Assembly: GCA_963693025.1 (NCBI GenBank)
Contig: OY843749.1
Span: 2,108,001-2,172,000, forward strand
Reading direction: 5' to 3'
DNA length: 64,000 nucleotides
Source of the DNA: JAHRAW01 sp963693025
GTDB lineage: Bacteria; Pseudomonadota; Gammaproteobacteria; Arenicellales; Poriferihabitantaceae
The position numbers and the translations under genes are program-made. Shown in pieces: positions 35,187 through 44,497 of the stretch (position 1 is its first letter; each line of letters opens with the position of its first letter). A model generated the notes under the pieces. It saw only the letters and a program-made list of their open reading frames with translations. It did not search any database and was not told where the DNA came from.

Positions 35187-35372
35187 TCAACCGTAATCCG
35201 AGTTCGGGTCGGCTTTCGCGCGCTCGACGTTGGCATTCCACTCGGCGGTGCAGCGAGCAACGTGTGCTTTCCAAGCCTCGGGAGTCCAGCCGCGCGGAAC
35301 GCCGCCCCCGCTAACCGTTGCCAGTGCGCTCTCGGAAAGGCGCTCGTTGTTACCAGTGTTTGCAGTATTCAT
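35187..35372 (-). CDS. Leader-truncated RiPP precursor D, 61 aa
   Basis: The product has only a 24-residue stub (MNTANTGNNERLSESALATV, then SGGG) before a core (VPRGWTPEAWKAHVARC, then TAEWNANVERAKADPNSDYG) that differs from precursor C at about six positions. The NHLP globular leader is missing, while the GG-type site is kept. It is first in the precursor run, directly after a promoter-like sequence (35420-35448). It could be a self-cleaved decoy, an immunity-related peptide, or a precursor recognised only through its core. Confidence 0.7.
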   Translation of the reverse strand: MNTANTGNNERLSESALATVSGGGVPRGWTPEAWKAHVARCTAEWNANVERAKADPNSDYG

Positions 35373-35419
35373 TGTGATGCCTCATAAGTTGTGTTGAAAG
35401 TTGAATTGCACGATGGGGC

Positions 35420-35448
35420 AATTTAACGAGGCGGTTTCCGAATGTAAA
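35420..35448 (-). promoter_or_regulatory. Sigma-70-type promoter for the precursor D-C-B-A run
   Basis: On the minus strand, TTTACA (plus 35443-35448) and TAAATT (plus 35420-35425) are 17 bases apart, about 48 bases before the precursor D start codon. The rest of the 270-base gap (35373-35642) contains a weak hairpin (CGCTTTTTTAAGCG) that might end the transporter transcript. Confidence 0.45.
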
Positions 35449-35642
35449 ACATTTTTCTTTTCTAGTGGCAAGTTGGAATATACGCCAGCCGCCCGGAGCG
35501 TGCGGCGGCGCTTGTTCGGGGTAATCTAATCCCGCCGCCGCCGGGCTGTAAATCGCTTTTTTAAGCGGTTGGCAAGTTGTTTTATACACCGCACGCCGCA
35601 CTTTGCACTCCACACACACGGCGGGCAAGCGGGCGGGCGCGG

Positions 35643-38600
35643 TTATTCCACCTGCATCTGCCGGATTGCCAATTCGTAGAACAAACCGCGTTTTTCCAGC
35701 AATTCCTCGTAGTTGCCTTGTTCGGCGACTGTGCCGCGGTCGAGCACATAGATGCGGTCGGCGTGGCTGATGGTGGTCAGGCGGTGGGCGATGACGATGC
35801 GCGTGATGTTCATTTGCACCAGGCTGTCCTGGACGATGCGCTGGGTGGTGTTGTCGAGCGCGCTGGTGGCTTCGTCGAGCAGCAGAATGCCGGGATTGCG
35901 CGCCAGCGCGCGGGCGATCATGGTGCGCTGCAACTGCCCGCCCGACAGCCCGCCGCCGCCAAACGCCGACAGCAGGGTGTGCATGCCCATGGGCAACTCC
36001 TCAATGTCCCGCTTCAACCCCGCTTTTTCGGCGGCTTCCCAGGCCGCTTCGAGGGTCACATTGGTGTCTTCGCAGGCGATGTTTTCGTAGATGCTGCCCG
36101 GTAGCAGCGCGCCGTCTTGCAGCACCACGCCGATGCGCTGCCGCAAATCGCTGAGGTCTATGTCGTGAATGTTGGCGTCGTCCACAAAAACCGCCCCCGT
36201 CTGCGGCTGCTCAAACCCCAGCATCAGGTTGAACAGCGTGGATTTCCCCGAACCGGAGCGCCCGACGATGGCGACATACTCGCCCGCCTTGATTTCCAGC
36301 GACACATTTTTGAGAATCGGGATGTCCGGCTGGTAATGAAACTCCACCGAATCGAAGCGCACATCGCCGCGCAGCGACGGCAACTGGGATTTCTGCGCGC
36401 TCACTTCCACCGACTGTTCGAGGAAGGGGTTCATGCGCCGCGCCATCGGCAGCGTGCTCAAGACCGACAAATACACCATCGACAGCGAGGTGAGGGTGGA
36501 TGCCACCTGGCCAAACGCCGCGTTGAACGCGATGAAGTCGCCGAGATTAAAACCGGACTGCCAGCCCCCTTGTTGCAAACCGAAATGGATGAAACTGTAA
36601 ATCATGATGGCGCCGGCGAACGGCAGCATGTTGGCGACTATTTGCAGTTTGTTGTTGAGGAAGACGTATTGCCGGTTTTTCACCGTGACCTTGTTATACA
36701 GATTGGACCACAGCGCCAGCGCGGTGTTTTCTTTGGCGGCCACGCGCAGTTTGGCGATGCCGTTGAGCAGTTGAAACACCAGCCCGTCGAGTTTGCCTTT
36801 GTATTCGAGAACGTCGGCAATCAGCGGCAGGACTTTGCGGCTGACCCACCACACCATGATGAAGAACAGCAGGAAAATTGAGAGCATGATGAAAGCCAGC
36901 CGCCAACTGTAATAAAACAGCAGGCTGGCGCTGAACAGCAGCGTGATGGAAGAACTGATGGCGTTGGCGGTGGACGAAGTCCAGACCGCTTGCAGGTCGT
37001 CAAAAATGTTCGCGCGGCTCGCCAAATCGCCGACATTGTGCTGCTTGAAAAAGGTCATCGGCAGGCGCAGTAGGCGGCCCCAGATGGAGGCGTGCATGTC
37101 CAGCGACAGGTAGGTCTCGATGCGCAGCATGGCGATGCTGTTGAAGAAAGTGGCGGCGAAAACACCCAGAACGGACGCAAACAGCGCCAGCAGATAACTG
37201 TTCAGCAGCACGTAATCAAAACTGGGCAGCGCTTTGGATATCAACTGCCCCATGATGACCGGGTTGACCAGCGTGATGGCGCCGAGCATGACGGCGGTGA
37301 TTAAAATGCGCTTGATATCGACGTGCGCCAACTGCAGGGCTTGCACCAGGAAGTCCCGAAGCCCGGTGACGCGCTCGCTCAGGGGGCGGTAGATGACCAG
37401 CGCCTCGGGCGATATTTTCTGCGCCTCCGGGTCGGAAAGCGGGCTCCACTGGTGGGTTTCGGGGTTGTAATAGCGGTATCGGCTGCGTTGATAGTGCAGC
37501 ACCACCGGGCACGACAGCCCTTCCAAAAAGCCCACCATCGTCCACGAATCCCGCTTATACCACTTGCCTTCGAGCGTCACCTTGCGCTTGTCAAATCCGC
37601 CCAGCGAGAGCAACCGCTCGACCCCCTGCAGGGTGTCGCAATTCACGGCTTCGACCAGTTCCGGGTCGACCACCCGAATCTCGCTGTTGGTGGCGGTGCA
37701 CAATTCCACCAGCAGATTGCCGTTGGCGGAGGTGCGGTCCATCACCATCGTATACGGCACAGCGTCTTCCTTGCCCTGGAAGGCGTTGCGGAAATTGTCG
37801 AACATCGTGGACAGGTTTTGCGCTTCTATTTTGCGGGCGCGAGCGATGCCCCGCTGTTGCTGCTGCTCGGTTTGCAGCGCATGCAAATACAGCAACACCT
37901 TGGCGAGGTAGTCGAAACCGTCCACCACCCAGGCGGCGCCGCCGTCCCGCTCGAAGAGCTCGCGCGTGGTGGCGATGCTGACGCCGGTGTTGGCGTGGAC
38001 GACCGCCAGGTCGCGCCCCAGCAGCGGAAAACAGAGCCTTTCCAGCCCGCCGTCGCGGGCGACCGCCAGCCCGCGGTAATTGGCGAGAGCCGCGGATTCG
38101 GATTCGGACTCACTCGCGCGCTCGCGCGCGCCTTCCTCGCGCTCAAAATGCAGCCACAGAATGCCGTGGTCGGCGTCGTCTCGCTGCACGCAACTGTCCT
38201 TGTCGATGACCCGCCGGCGCTCGCCGTCGGCGGAAAAGCGCAATGTCGGAAACTCGGGCAGGTCGGTGTTCTTGGGCAGCGCTTCCGCCATTTTTCGCAC
38301 CCAGTTGTCCGCGCCGGCGACGGCGTGTTCGGCGAGGTCGGCGTGCTGCAGCAGGGCTTGCTTGTCCACCAGCGACACGCTGTCCTGCTCGTTGACCGTC
38401 ATAAAAAGGCCAAGGTGGAGTTGCTGCGCGCGCTCGTATTCCAACTCTTCGGGTGTCATCGGCAGGGAATCGGGCGGCAGCGCGGGACCGGAGAAGATGA
38501 ACTCGCCGGGCCCGAAGGCGCCGACTTTTCTTCGGCTATACAACGGCGTGTCGCCGCGCATCCGGGCGGCATAGACCGACACCTCGCCGGCTTCGACCCG

Positions 38601-38708
38601 GTAGCACTGCGCGGAATCATCCAGCAGAACGATTCGCCCGGTGTGCTCCGATGGCCGCCGGTTGAGCAGTTCCGACTGGCGTGGCGTGAGTTCCGGCGGG
38701 GCGTTCAT
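35643..38708 (-). CDS. NHLM-type RiPP ABC transporter, second component, 1021 aa
   Basis: The start is the ATG at 38708, overlapping the stop of the neighbouring transporter by one base. A longer frame has no support. A soluble N-terminal half of ~430 residues begins with a cyclic-nucleotide-binding-like segment (CYRVEAGEVSVYAAR, VGAFGPGEFIFSG). Six membrane helices and an ATPase follow: Walker A GRSGSGKSTLF, signature LSGGQLQRTM, Walker B GILLLDEATSALD. This matches the peptidase-free partner of the paired transporters found with NHLP and Nif11 precursors. It presumably forms a heterodimer with the C39-bearing protein. Confidence 0.88.
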   Translation of the reverse strand: MNAPPELTPRQSELLNRRPSEHTGRIVLLDDSAQCYRVEAGEVSVYAARMRGDTPLYSRRKVGAFGPGEFIFSGPALPPDSLPMTPEELEYERAQQLHLGLFMTVNEQDSVSLVDKQALLQHADLAEHAVAGADNWVRKMAEALPKNTDLPEFPTLRFSADGERRRVIDKDSCVQRDDADHGILWLHFEREEGARERASESESESAALANYRGLAVARDGGLERLCFPLLGRDLAVVHANTGVSIATTRELFERDGGAAWVVDGFDYLAKVLLYLHALQTEQQQQRGIARARKIEAQNLSTMFDNFRNAFQGKEDAVPYTMVMDRTSANGNLLVELCTATNSEIRVVDPELVEAVNCDTLQGVERLLSLGGFDKRKVTLEGKWYKRDSWTMVGFLEGLSCPVVLHYQRSRYRYYNPETHQWSPLSDPEAQKISPEALVIYRPLSERVTGLRDFLVQALQLAHVDIKRILITAVMLGAITLVNPVIMGQLISKALPSFDYVLLNSYLLALFASVLGVFAATFFNSIAMLRIETYLSLDMHASIWGRLLRLPMTFFKQHNVGDLASRANIFDDLQAVWTSSTANAISSSITLLFSASLLFYYSWRLAFIMLSIFLLFFIMVWWVSRKVLPLIADVLEYKGKLDGLVFQLLNGIAKLRVAAKENTALALWSNLYNKVTVKNRQYVFLNNKLQIVANMLPFAGAIMIYSFIHFGLQQGGWQSGFNLGDFIAFNAAFGQVASTLTSLSMVYLSVLSTLPMARRMNPFLEQSVEVSAQKSQLPSLRGDVRFDSVEFHYQPDIPILKNVSLEIKAGEYVAIVGRSGSGKSTLFNLMLGFEQPQTGAVFVDDANIHDIDLSDLRQRIGVVLQDGALLPGSIYENIACEDTNVTLEAAWEAAEKAGLKRDIEELPMGMHTLLSAFGGGGLSGGQLQRTMIARALARNPGILLLDEATSALDNTTQRIVQDSLVQMNITRIVIAHRLTTISHADRIYVLDRGTVAEQGNYEELLEKRGLFYELAIRQMQVE

Positions 38709-40894
38709 CAGTGGTGTGAAATCAGTTTGTAATAGGGTCCGTCCTTGTCCGCCACCAGCTCCTCGTGGCTGCCGCCTTGCACGATTTTTCCTTTTTCCAG
38801 CACCACAATCCGGTCGGCGTCGCGCACCGTGCTGAGGCGGTGGGCGACGATGACCAGGCTGCAGCAACGGCGCTTGATGCCCTCCATCACCTGCTGCTCG
38901 ACGATGGTGTCCAGCGCCGAGGTCGCTTCGTCCAGGATGATTAAACTGGGGCTGGTGACCAGCGCGCGCGCGATTTCCAGGCACTGGCGCTGCCCGCCGC
39001 TGAAGTTTCTGCCGCCTTCCTTGATTTGGTAGTTGTAGTTGCCGGGCAGTTTGTTGATGGTGTTGAGCAGGCCGACATCCGCCAGCGCCTCGCCCAGTTT
39101 GACGTCTTCGATGGTCTTGTCCCACAGCGTCAGGTTGTCGCGCACCGAGCCCTCAAACAGGATGATTTCCTGGCTGACCATGGAGACCGAGCGCCCGAAG
39201 GTGAGTTGGTCTATGTTGGTGGCGCGCTGTTCGTCGTACAGAATGTCGCCGCTTCGGGGGTCGTGAAGCCTCGATAGCAATTTGAGCAGGGTTGACTTGC
39301 CGCTGCCCGAGGGACCGACGATGGCGATGGAATTGCCCGGTTCAACGGTGAAATTGATGTCCTCCAGCACCAACTCGCCCTCGCGCTTGTAGCCGAATGA
39401 CAGGTTGGAGACTTCCAGTTTGCCATACAACCGCGACGGTCCCTTCGCCCCCGGCGTGTCGGGGCGGCTCGCCTGCTTGTAACTGAGCACATCGTCCAGC
39501 CGGTCGAGGTCGCCTTTGAGTTGCTGCAACTCGGCGCCGAAACCGATGAGGTTGGATATGGGTCCCATGAATTGCTGCGCCAATGCCTGAAACGCGATGA
39601 GCCCGCCGACCGTCAGCGCGCCGTCTATGATGAAGTTGCTGCCGACGAGAACGACGATGCACACCGTCAGCCCGCTCAGCAGGGTGGGGGTCAGCACCAG
39701 CACGTAGGAGTAGATGTTGAGGGTTTGTTTGGCGCGAATCATGTGCGCCTGAATGCCCGACCAGCGCTTGAAAAAAACGCTTTCTATGCCGTTCGCCTTG
39801 AGCGTGCTAATCGCGTTGAGCCCGTTCATCGACACCCCGAGCAGGCTGCTTTTTTCTTTCAGGAACAACTTGACCAGATTGGTGCGTCCTTCGTTCATCA
39901 AGCCGAGCACCAGAAAATTCAGCGACACCATGAAAATGACAATCAGCCCGAGCACGTAGTTGTAGAACAACAGAATCGTGCCGTAGATGATGGAGGTCAG
40001 CACATTGATGATGTTGATGGCGATGCTGTTGGCGAGCGTCTGCGCGATGCGGTCGTTGGAGGCGATGCGGTCGGCAATGTCGCCGGCATAGCGCTGCGCA
40101 AAAAACAGCAGCGGCAGCCCGAAAATATGGTTCATAAAACGCGCCGAGGAGGTCAGCGCCAGTTTGATGCTGATGAGCGCCAGCACCCGGTATTGAATGG
40201 AGATGAGGATGGTTTGCACGATGAAGGTCACGATCATCGCCAGCACGAGCGGGCGCATCAGCGAATCCAGCCCGCGAATCAGCACATCGTCGATAAAAAT
40301 TTTGCTGAACACCGGAACCACCAAGCCGACCATCGACACCATCAGCGTAATCAGCGTGATGTAAATCATGTTTTTGCTTTCGCCGGTCAGGCGTTTCGCC
40401 ATGCTGTTGTGTATTTTGGGCGGGGCGCCGAGCGGCTTGAAGTCTTTCTCCTTGCTGAAATTGATGGCGATGCCGGTGAAACTGCCGTCAAACTCTTCGC
40501 GCGTGACCGTGCGCCTGCCCTGCGCCGGGTCGTTGAGGTAATACAGTTGTTTTTTGGTGTTGACGCCTTCGAGCACCAGAAAGTGGTTGAACTTCCAAAA
40601 AATAATCGCCGGAAAAACGACGCGCTCGGCTATATTGTCGAGGTCGGCGCGCACCCCGTGCCCGGACAGTTTGAACTCTTTGGCGACATTGACCAGCGAC
40701 AGCGCATTGCTGCCGTCGCGCGACACGTCGCAGGCTTTTCTGAGTTCCTCGAGGGTTTGGTATACGCCGTGGTAGGCGAGGATGGAGCCGAGCGAGGCGG
40801 CGCCGCATTCGGTGCCCTCCATCTGCATGAAGACGGGGGTTTTGCGGCGCACGTGCACGTTTTTTTCGCGGCGCTTGGAGGGGGCGTCGGGCAT
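38708..40894 (-). CDS. NHLM-type peptidase/ABC transporter, first component, 728 aa
   Basis: It exports the peptide and cleaves its leader. The N-terminal C39 peptidase has all catalytic residues: Cys30 (MEGTECGAAS), His104 (FNHFLVLEG) and Asp122 (YYLNDPAQG). Transmembrane helices follow, then an ATPase with GPSGSGKSTLL, FSGGQRQCLEIARAL and LIILDEATSALD. C39 peptidases cut after GG or GA, in line with the AGG, GGG and QGG sites in the precursors. It lies 40 bases after hlyD and overlaps the second transporter by one base. Confidence 0.92.
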   Translation of the reverse strand: MPDAPSKRREKNVHVRRKTPVFMQMEGTECGAASLGSILAYHGVYQTLEELRKACDVSRDGSNALSLVNVAKEFKLSGHGVRADLDNIAERVVFPAIIFWKFNHFLVLEGVNTKKQLYYLNDPAQGRRTVTREEFDGSFTGIAINFSKEKDFKPLGAPPKIHNSMAKRLTGESKNMIYITLITLMVSMVGLVVPVFSKIFIDDVLIRGLDSLMRPLVLAMIVTFIVQTILISIQYRVLALISIKLALTSSARFMNHIFGLPLLFFAQRYAGDIADRIASNDRIAQTLANSIAINIINVLTSIIYGTILLFYNYVLGLIVIFMVSLNFLVLGLMNEGRTNLVKLFLKEKSSLLGVSMNGLNAISTLKANGIESVFFKRWSGIQAHMIRAKQTLNIYSYVLVLTPTLLSGLTVCIVVLVGSNFIIDGALTVGGLIAFQALAQQFMGPISNLIGFGAELQQLKGDLDRLDDVLSYKQASRPDTPGAKGPSRLYGKLEVSNLSFGYKREGELVLEDINFTVEPGNSIAIVGPSGSGKSTLLKLLSRLHDPRSGDILYDEQRATNIDQLTFGRSVSMVSQEIILFEGSVRDNLTLWDKTIEDVKLGEALADVGLLNTINKLPGNYNYQIKEGGRNFSGGQRQCLEIARALVTSPSLIILDEATSALDTIVEQQVMEGIKRRCCSLVIVAHRLSTVRDADRIVVLEKGKIVQGGSHEELVADKDGPYYKLISHH

Positions 40895-40934
40895 GGGTTT
40901 TAGCGGTGCTCTTGTGTGCTCGCCGCTGCGCCGG

Positions 40935-42266
40935 TCACACGAAGAACGAGCGTAGCAGCGGAATCAACATGGTGATGGGTTTGCGTTTCTCCAGAATGAA
41001 TTCGACCCTGCCCAAACTGCCGATATTGATAAAACTCTCCTCCGCCCCGCGCGGCGAAGTCCACGCCAAACCGTTCTTGGAAACCGGGTCGCGCTTGAGT
41101 TTGACCCGCACTTCATACAACGAGCCGGCGCGGGTAAACTGCTCGACCAGCGCCTTGTTGGCGAGTTTGGACGCGATGCCGGCGCTCGTGATGGGGAGCT
41201 CCGACACATTGATGGCGATGCCCTCGACCATGCCGTATTCGTTGCGGTTGAGGTAATCCACCTCAATCTGGAGTTCGGTTCCCCGCGTGATTCGCTTGCC
41301 GTCGGTGGCGTTGACATACGCGATAAATTCCAATTCGGCGCGCTGGTTGGTCTGCACGAGATTCAACAGCCCGACGTTCTCGTCGCTGCTCGAGCCTTCT
41401 ATCATGATGATGGAGGTGAAGTTGCGCTTGGCGGTGTTGGTCATGATGCTCATGAACGGCGTGCCCGCCTGCAGCAGCGAGCCTTCGGGCGCCTTGATTT
41501 CCAGCACCTCGCCGTCCACCGGCGCCAGCACTTTCAACTCCTCAAGGTTTTGCAGCGCAATCTGGCGGCGGTCTTCCTCGCGCGTAACCGCCTGCTGCAA
41601 CTCGGTCAAACGAAGGTCTTCCTGGTATGTTTTTTCAAACTCGCCCTGGTTCAAGCGGTCGAGTTGCGTTTGCAGCGCGTGCAGTTCGCTGCGCGACTTG
41701 GTGTAGGCGAGGCGTTTGTTGGACAGGGTGGTCTGGGTGATGAGGTTGTCGTTGAACAGTTTGACGCTGTTCTGGTGGCTGCGCTCGGCTTCTTCCACGG
41801 CGATGCGCGTGGCGGCAATCTCCGCGCCGATATTGGTGGTCTGTTTTTCCAGATTGAGGACCCGCCGTTTGCGGTCTTCGCTGACATTGTGCTGGTGTTG
41901 GCGGTGAAGTTGCTCCGCCAGCAGCAGGTTGCGCTCCGTGGTGTTGAGTTCCTTGCGCCGGCTGGATGAACTGAATTGGGCGATGGTGTCGCCCTTCTCC
42001 ACGTAGTCGCCGGGGCTGTAGAAAATTTGGTCGAGCGTGTCGGAGAAGGGCGCGGCGGCGTCCACCACGCGCCCGCCGTAGGGCAGGAAGATGCCGTCCC
42101 CGCGGATGCGCGTGGAGATGTCGGCGATGCACGCCCAGATAATCAGACCGGCGAAAAACCCGCCCATAATCAGCAACAACAACCAATACCAATAGTTGGT
42201 AATCTGGATGTTTTTGGTGAGGTCCTCCGGCGAGGAAATTTTCTTCAATGCGTTGAAGCGAAACAT
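40935..42266 (-). CDS. HlyD-family membrane fusion protein, 443 aa
   Basis: A periplasmic adaptor that joins the inner-membrane ABC transporter to TolC. One N-terminal membrane helix (YWYWLLLLIMGGFFAGLIIWACI, about residues 27-49) is followed by a lipoyl-like half motif (GDGIFLPYGGRVVDAAAPFSDTL), a long coiled coil (about 110-240) and the second half (APVDGEVLEIKAPEGSLLQAGTPFM). This is the HlyD type of the NHLM export system. It lies between the transposase-derived gene and the ABC genes. Confidence 0.9.
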   Translation of the reverse strand: MFRFNALKKISSPEDLTKNIQITNYWYWLLLLIMGGFFAGLIIWACIADISTRIRGDGIFLPYGGRVVDAAAPFSDTLDQIFYSPGDYVEKGDTIAQFSSSSRRKELNTTERNLLLAEQLHRQHQHNVSEDRKRRVLNLEKQTTNIGAEIAATRIAVEEAERSHQNSVKLFNDNLITQTTLSNKRLAYTKSRSELHALQTQLDRLNQGEFEKTYQEDLRLTELQQAVTREEDRRQIALQNLEELKVLAPVDGEVLEIKAPEGSLLQAGTPFMSIMTNTAKRNFTSIIMIEGSSSDENVGLLNLVQTNQRAELEFIAYVNATDGKRITRGTELQIEVDYLNRNEYGMVEGIAINVSELPITSAGIASKLANKALVEQFTRAGSLYEVRVKLKRDPVSKNGLAWTSPRGAEESFINIGSLGRVEFILEKRKPITMLIPLLRSFFV

Positions 42267-42308
42267 TTTTCAACAGTCCGAGTTGGTTTGGGGTCGGGTG
42301 GGGTCAGG

Positions 42309-43430
42309 TTATTTGAAAAATAACGATACCAGTGAAGAGTATACCGAATTTACCTGTTTGCTATTGAGCGATTTGGATTTTTTCACGCCCAGCGCCTGCG
42401 CCGGGCTGATGTAGCCGCGCAGGCGCGCGCTCAGCGATTTCAAGCCGCGCCAGTTGGCGCCGTGCGTGCGGTAGTAGTCCACGGTAGCGGTGGGGCTCAA
42501 ACCGTAGTTGGGGTAATACGGATAGTCGTGCCGGTTGTTATAGTTCTCCAGCCACGCCGCCAGCGCCGTGGAGACGGTTTGCTCGTCGAACTCGCCGGCG
42601 GGCAGGTCGTCGAGAAACGGCTGCAGTTGGTCGAAGAAATACTGAATGGAGCCGTCCAACACCGGCTTGCTGGCGTGTTGGTCAACGCGCTGCAGTTCGT
42701 GCTTCTTGAGCAGGTCGTTGAAGGTCTCGTAATCCGATTCGCCGTCGAGGTTTTGGTCGAACAGTTTGAGGTCGCTGGTCGCCAGCGTTTTGACTGGCAA
42801 GCCGATAGCCGCCGCCCGCAAAATCACTTCCACGTCGAGCCAATCGATAATTTTCCCCCGGTCCATTTTCGGCACAATCAGCGCAAAGGCGTAGTTGGTG
42901 ACCGGGTCGATGGCGATGCAGATTCGCTCGCCGCCGGTTTTGATGATATCCACGTTGAGCCGCTCAAGCGGCCGCTCGGTGTCGTCGTGATAGGCGCTGA
43001 AACACGGGTTGTGCTTCTGCATAAACAGGCGCTGGCGCACGCTCAGTTCGCCCGCCGACGGGGTGTATTTCAACTCCTCCTCGAGGCGCCGCCAGCGCTG
43101 CTCGGCTTGGTTGAGGTTGAGGGTTTTCAAGCGGCTGTGAACCGCCGTATGCGACAGTTGAATGTCGTGGTCGTCGTGGAGTTTCTTGCTGATGTCGTTG
43201 TTGGACAGTCCCGGATTTTCCAGCACGATGTCTTCAATGACGGTTTCGTAATCGACGGTCTCGTCCGGGGATTCCGTGCGGCTTTGTATGAGATGCTCGC
43301 GCACGCTCTTTTTAATATGGTAGTAGGAAATGCGGCTGATGCCGAACTCCTTGCAAGTTTGGGTGATGTTCCCGGTCTTTCTTGCGCGGTGCAAAATAAC
43401 CAGTTTTTCTATTAGCGTTTTGCGAATCAT
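42309..43430 (-). CDS. Transposase-derived DNA-binding protein, probably domesticated, 373 aa
   Basis: The N-terminus carries two helix-turn-helix units (TGNITQTCKEFGISRISYYHI, and NNDISKKLHDDHDIQLSHTAV). An rve-type integrase fold follows. Catalytic Asp candidates are in RLNVDIIKTGG and LATSDLKLFD. The position that should hold the third acid (NGxxERF in relatives) reads LDGSIQYFFDQL, Gln in place of Glu, so strand transfer should be lost. It sits 5 bases from the binding-protein gene and 42 bases from hlyD, in line with the operon and with no inverted repeats that I can see. I infer a former transposase reused as a regulator, though a decaying insertion sequence remains possible. Confidence 0.6.
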   Translation of the reverse strand: MIRKTLIEKLVILHRARKTGNITQTCKEFGISRISYYHIKKSVREHLIQSRTESPDETVDYETVIEDIVLENPGLSNNDISKKLHDDHDIQLSHTAVHSRLKTLNLNQAEQRWRRLEEELKYTPSAGELSVRQRLFMQKHNPCFSAYHDDTERPLERLNVDIIKTGGERICIAIDPVTNYAFALIVPKMDRGKIIDWLDVEVILRAAAIGLPVKTLATSDLKLFDQNLDGESDYETFNDLLKKHELQRVDQHASKPVLDGSIQYFFDQLQPFLDDLPAGEFDEQTVSTALAAWLENYNNRHDYPYYPNYGLSPTATVDYYRTHGANWRGLKSLSARLRGYISPAQALGVKKSKSLNSKQVNSVYSSLVSLFFK

Positions 43431-43435
43431 GGCGG

Positions 43436-44497
43436 CTAGAGTTGCTGGAAGTAGTTGCGGGTTGAGCGGGCAAACGCTTCCAGCAGGTTGGGTATGTTTT
43501 GATACAACGGGGAGCCGTCAATGGCGTCGGCGTTCATCGACACAAAATACTGCGTCGGGTTCACATAGTCAAAGTCGCCCGCGGGTTGCCCGGTTTTTAT
43601 CATCGTCAGCGCCAGCCCGGCGGCGACTTCGCCCTGCTCATACGGCGACACCCCGACCGACAGCGGCACCCCGTCCTGGGAATTGAACGCGTTGAGCCCG
43701 ACCACCAGTTTTTTGGAATGCCGCACGGTCCACTGCGCGACCTCTTCGGGGCTCACCGGCTTGCCGGAATCATCCGCGCGCTTGAGCCGGCGGTAGCCGC
43801 CGATGAGCAGGTAGTCGACGTCGTCCGGCAGGTTGAGCACGATGTCTTTCCACTCGGCGAAACTGTCGGTGGCGATGTGCTGCTTGAAAACCACGCTGCC
43901 CTCCCAGTCGGCGGCTTGCATGTGCTCGGCGTCGTGCTTGGCGGACGTGCTCGTGTCGGACAGGAACAGCACCGAAGAGATTTTTTCGTCGTAGCGGTTG
44001 AGGATGTTAATCAACTCCACCAGCGCACCGACCGGCTTGCGCTCGTAAATGCCGGTCACGTTGGGCGCGCCGTCGTATCCGTAAGGCGTCACGCTGCCGT
44101 TGACGCCGGCGAAAATGATGTTGATGGCGTCGTCGTTGACATAGTCTTTGGCGACCAGCGCGTTGGCGTTGTCGTCGATGGCGAGAATGATGTCCGGTTG
44201 AAAGTCGGCGATGCGGCGGTGGGCGATTTTCTGCGCGCGCCGCTTTTGGTCGGCACCGGCGTCTTTGGTCGCCATGTAGTGGTAAGCGCTTTTGACCGCC
44301 TCGTTGTTGACGAACGCCCGCACGATTCCCTGGTTAATATCATCGCTCCACGAATACCCCGGCGTGTAACTGTGCAAAACCAGAATCTTGGTTTTGTCCT
44401 GGGCGAGCACAAAGAACAAACCCATCTCCAGAAAAAACAGCGCCGCCAGAATCTGCACCATCTTGTCGGACGCCACGAAGCGAATAATCCGCGCCAT
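43436..44497 (-). CDS. Periplasmic substrate-binding-like protein, paralogue, 353 aa
   Basis: The start at 44497 (MARIIRFVASDKMVQILAAL) overlaps the SLC13 stop by one base. The signal or anchor helix (MVQILAALFFLEMGLFFVLAQ) precedes ILVLHSYTPGYSWSDDINQGI, IILAIDDNANALVAKDYV and INIIFAGVNGSV. It is the same PF04392-like fold as the protein at 32842-33870. Coupling to a carrier gene hints at binding the carrier substrate or relaying its presence. The ligand is unknown. Confidence 0.7.
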   Translation of the reverse strand: MARIIRFVASDKMVQILAALFFLEMGLFFVLAQDKTKILVLHSYTPGYSWSDDINQGIVRAFVNNEAVKSAYHYMATKDAGADQKRRAQKIAHRRIADFQPDIILAIDDNANALVAKDYVNDDAINIIFAGVNGSVTPYGYDGAPNVTGIYERKPVGALVELINILNRYDEKISSVLFLSDTSTSAKHDAEHMQAADWEGSVVFKQHIATDSFAEWKDIVLNLPDDVDYLLIGGYRRLKRADDSGKPVSPEEVAQWTVRHSKKLVVGLNAFNSQDGVPLSVGVSPYEQGEVAAGLALTMIKTGQPAGDFDYVNPTQYFVSMNADAIDGSPLYQNIPNLLEAFARSTRNYFQQL

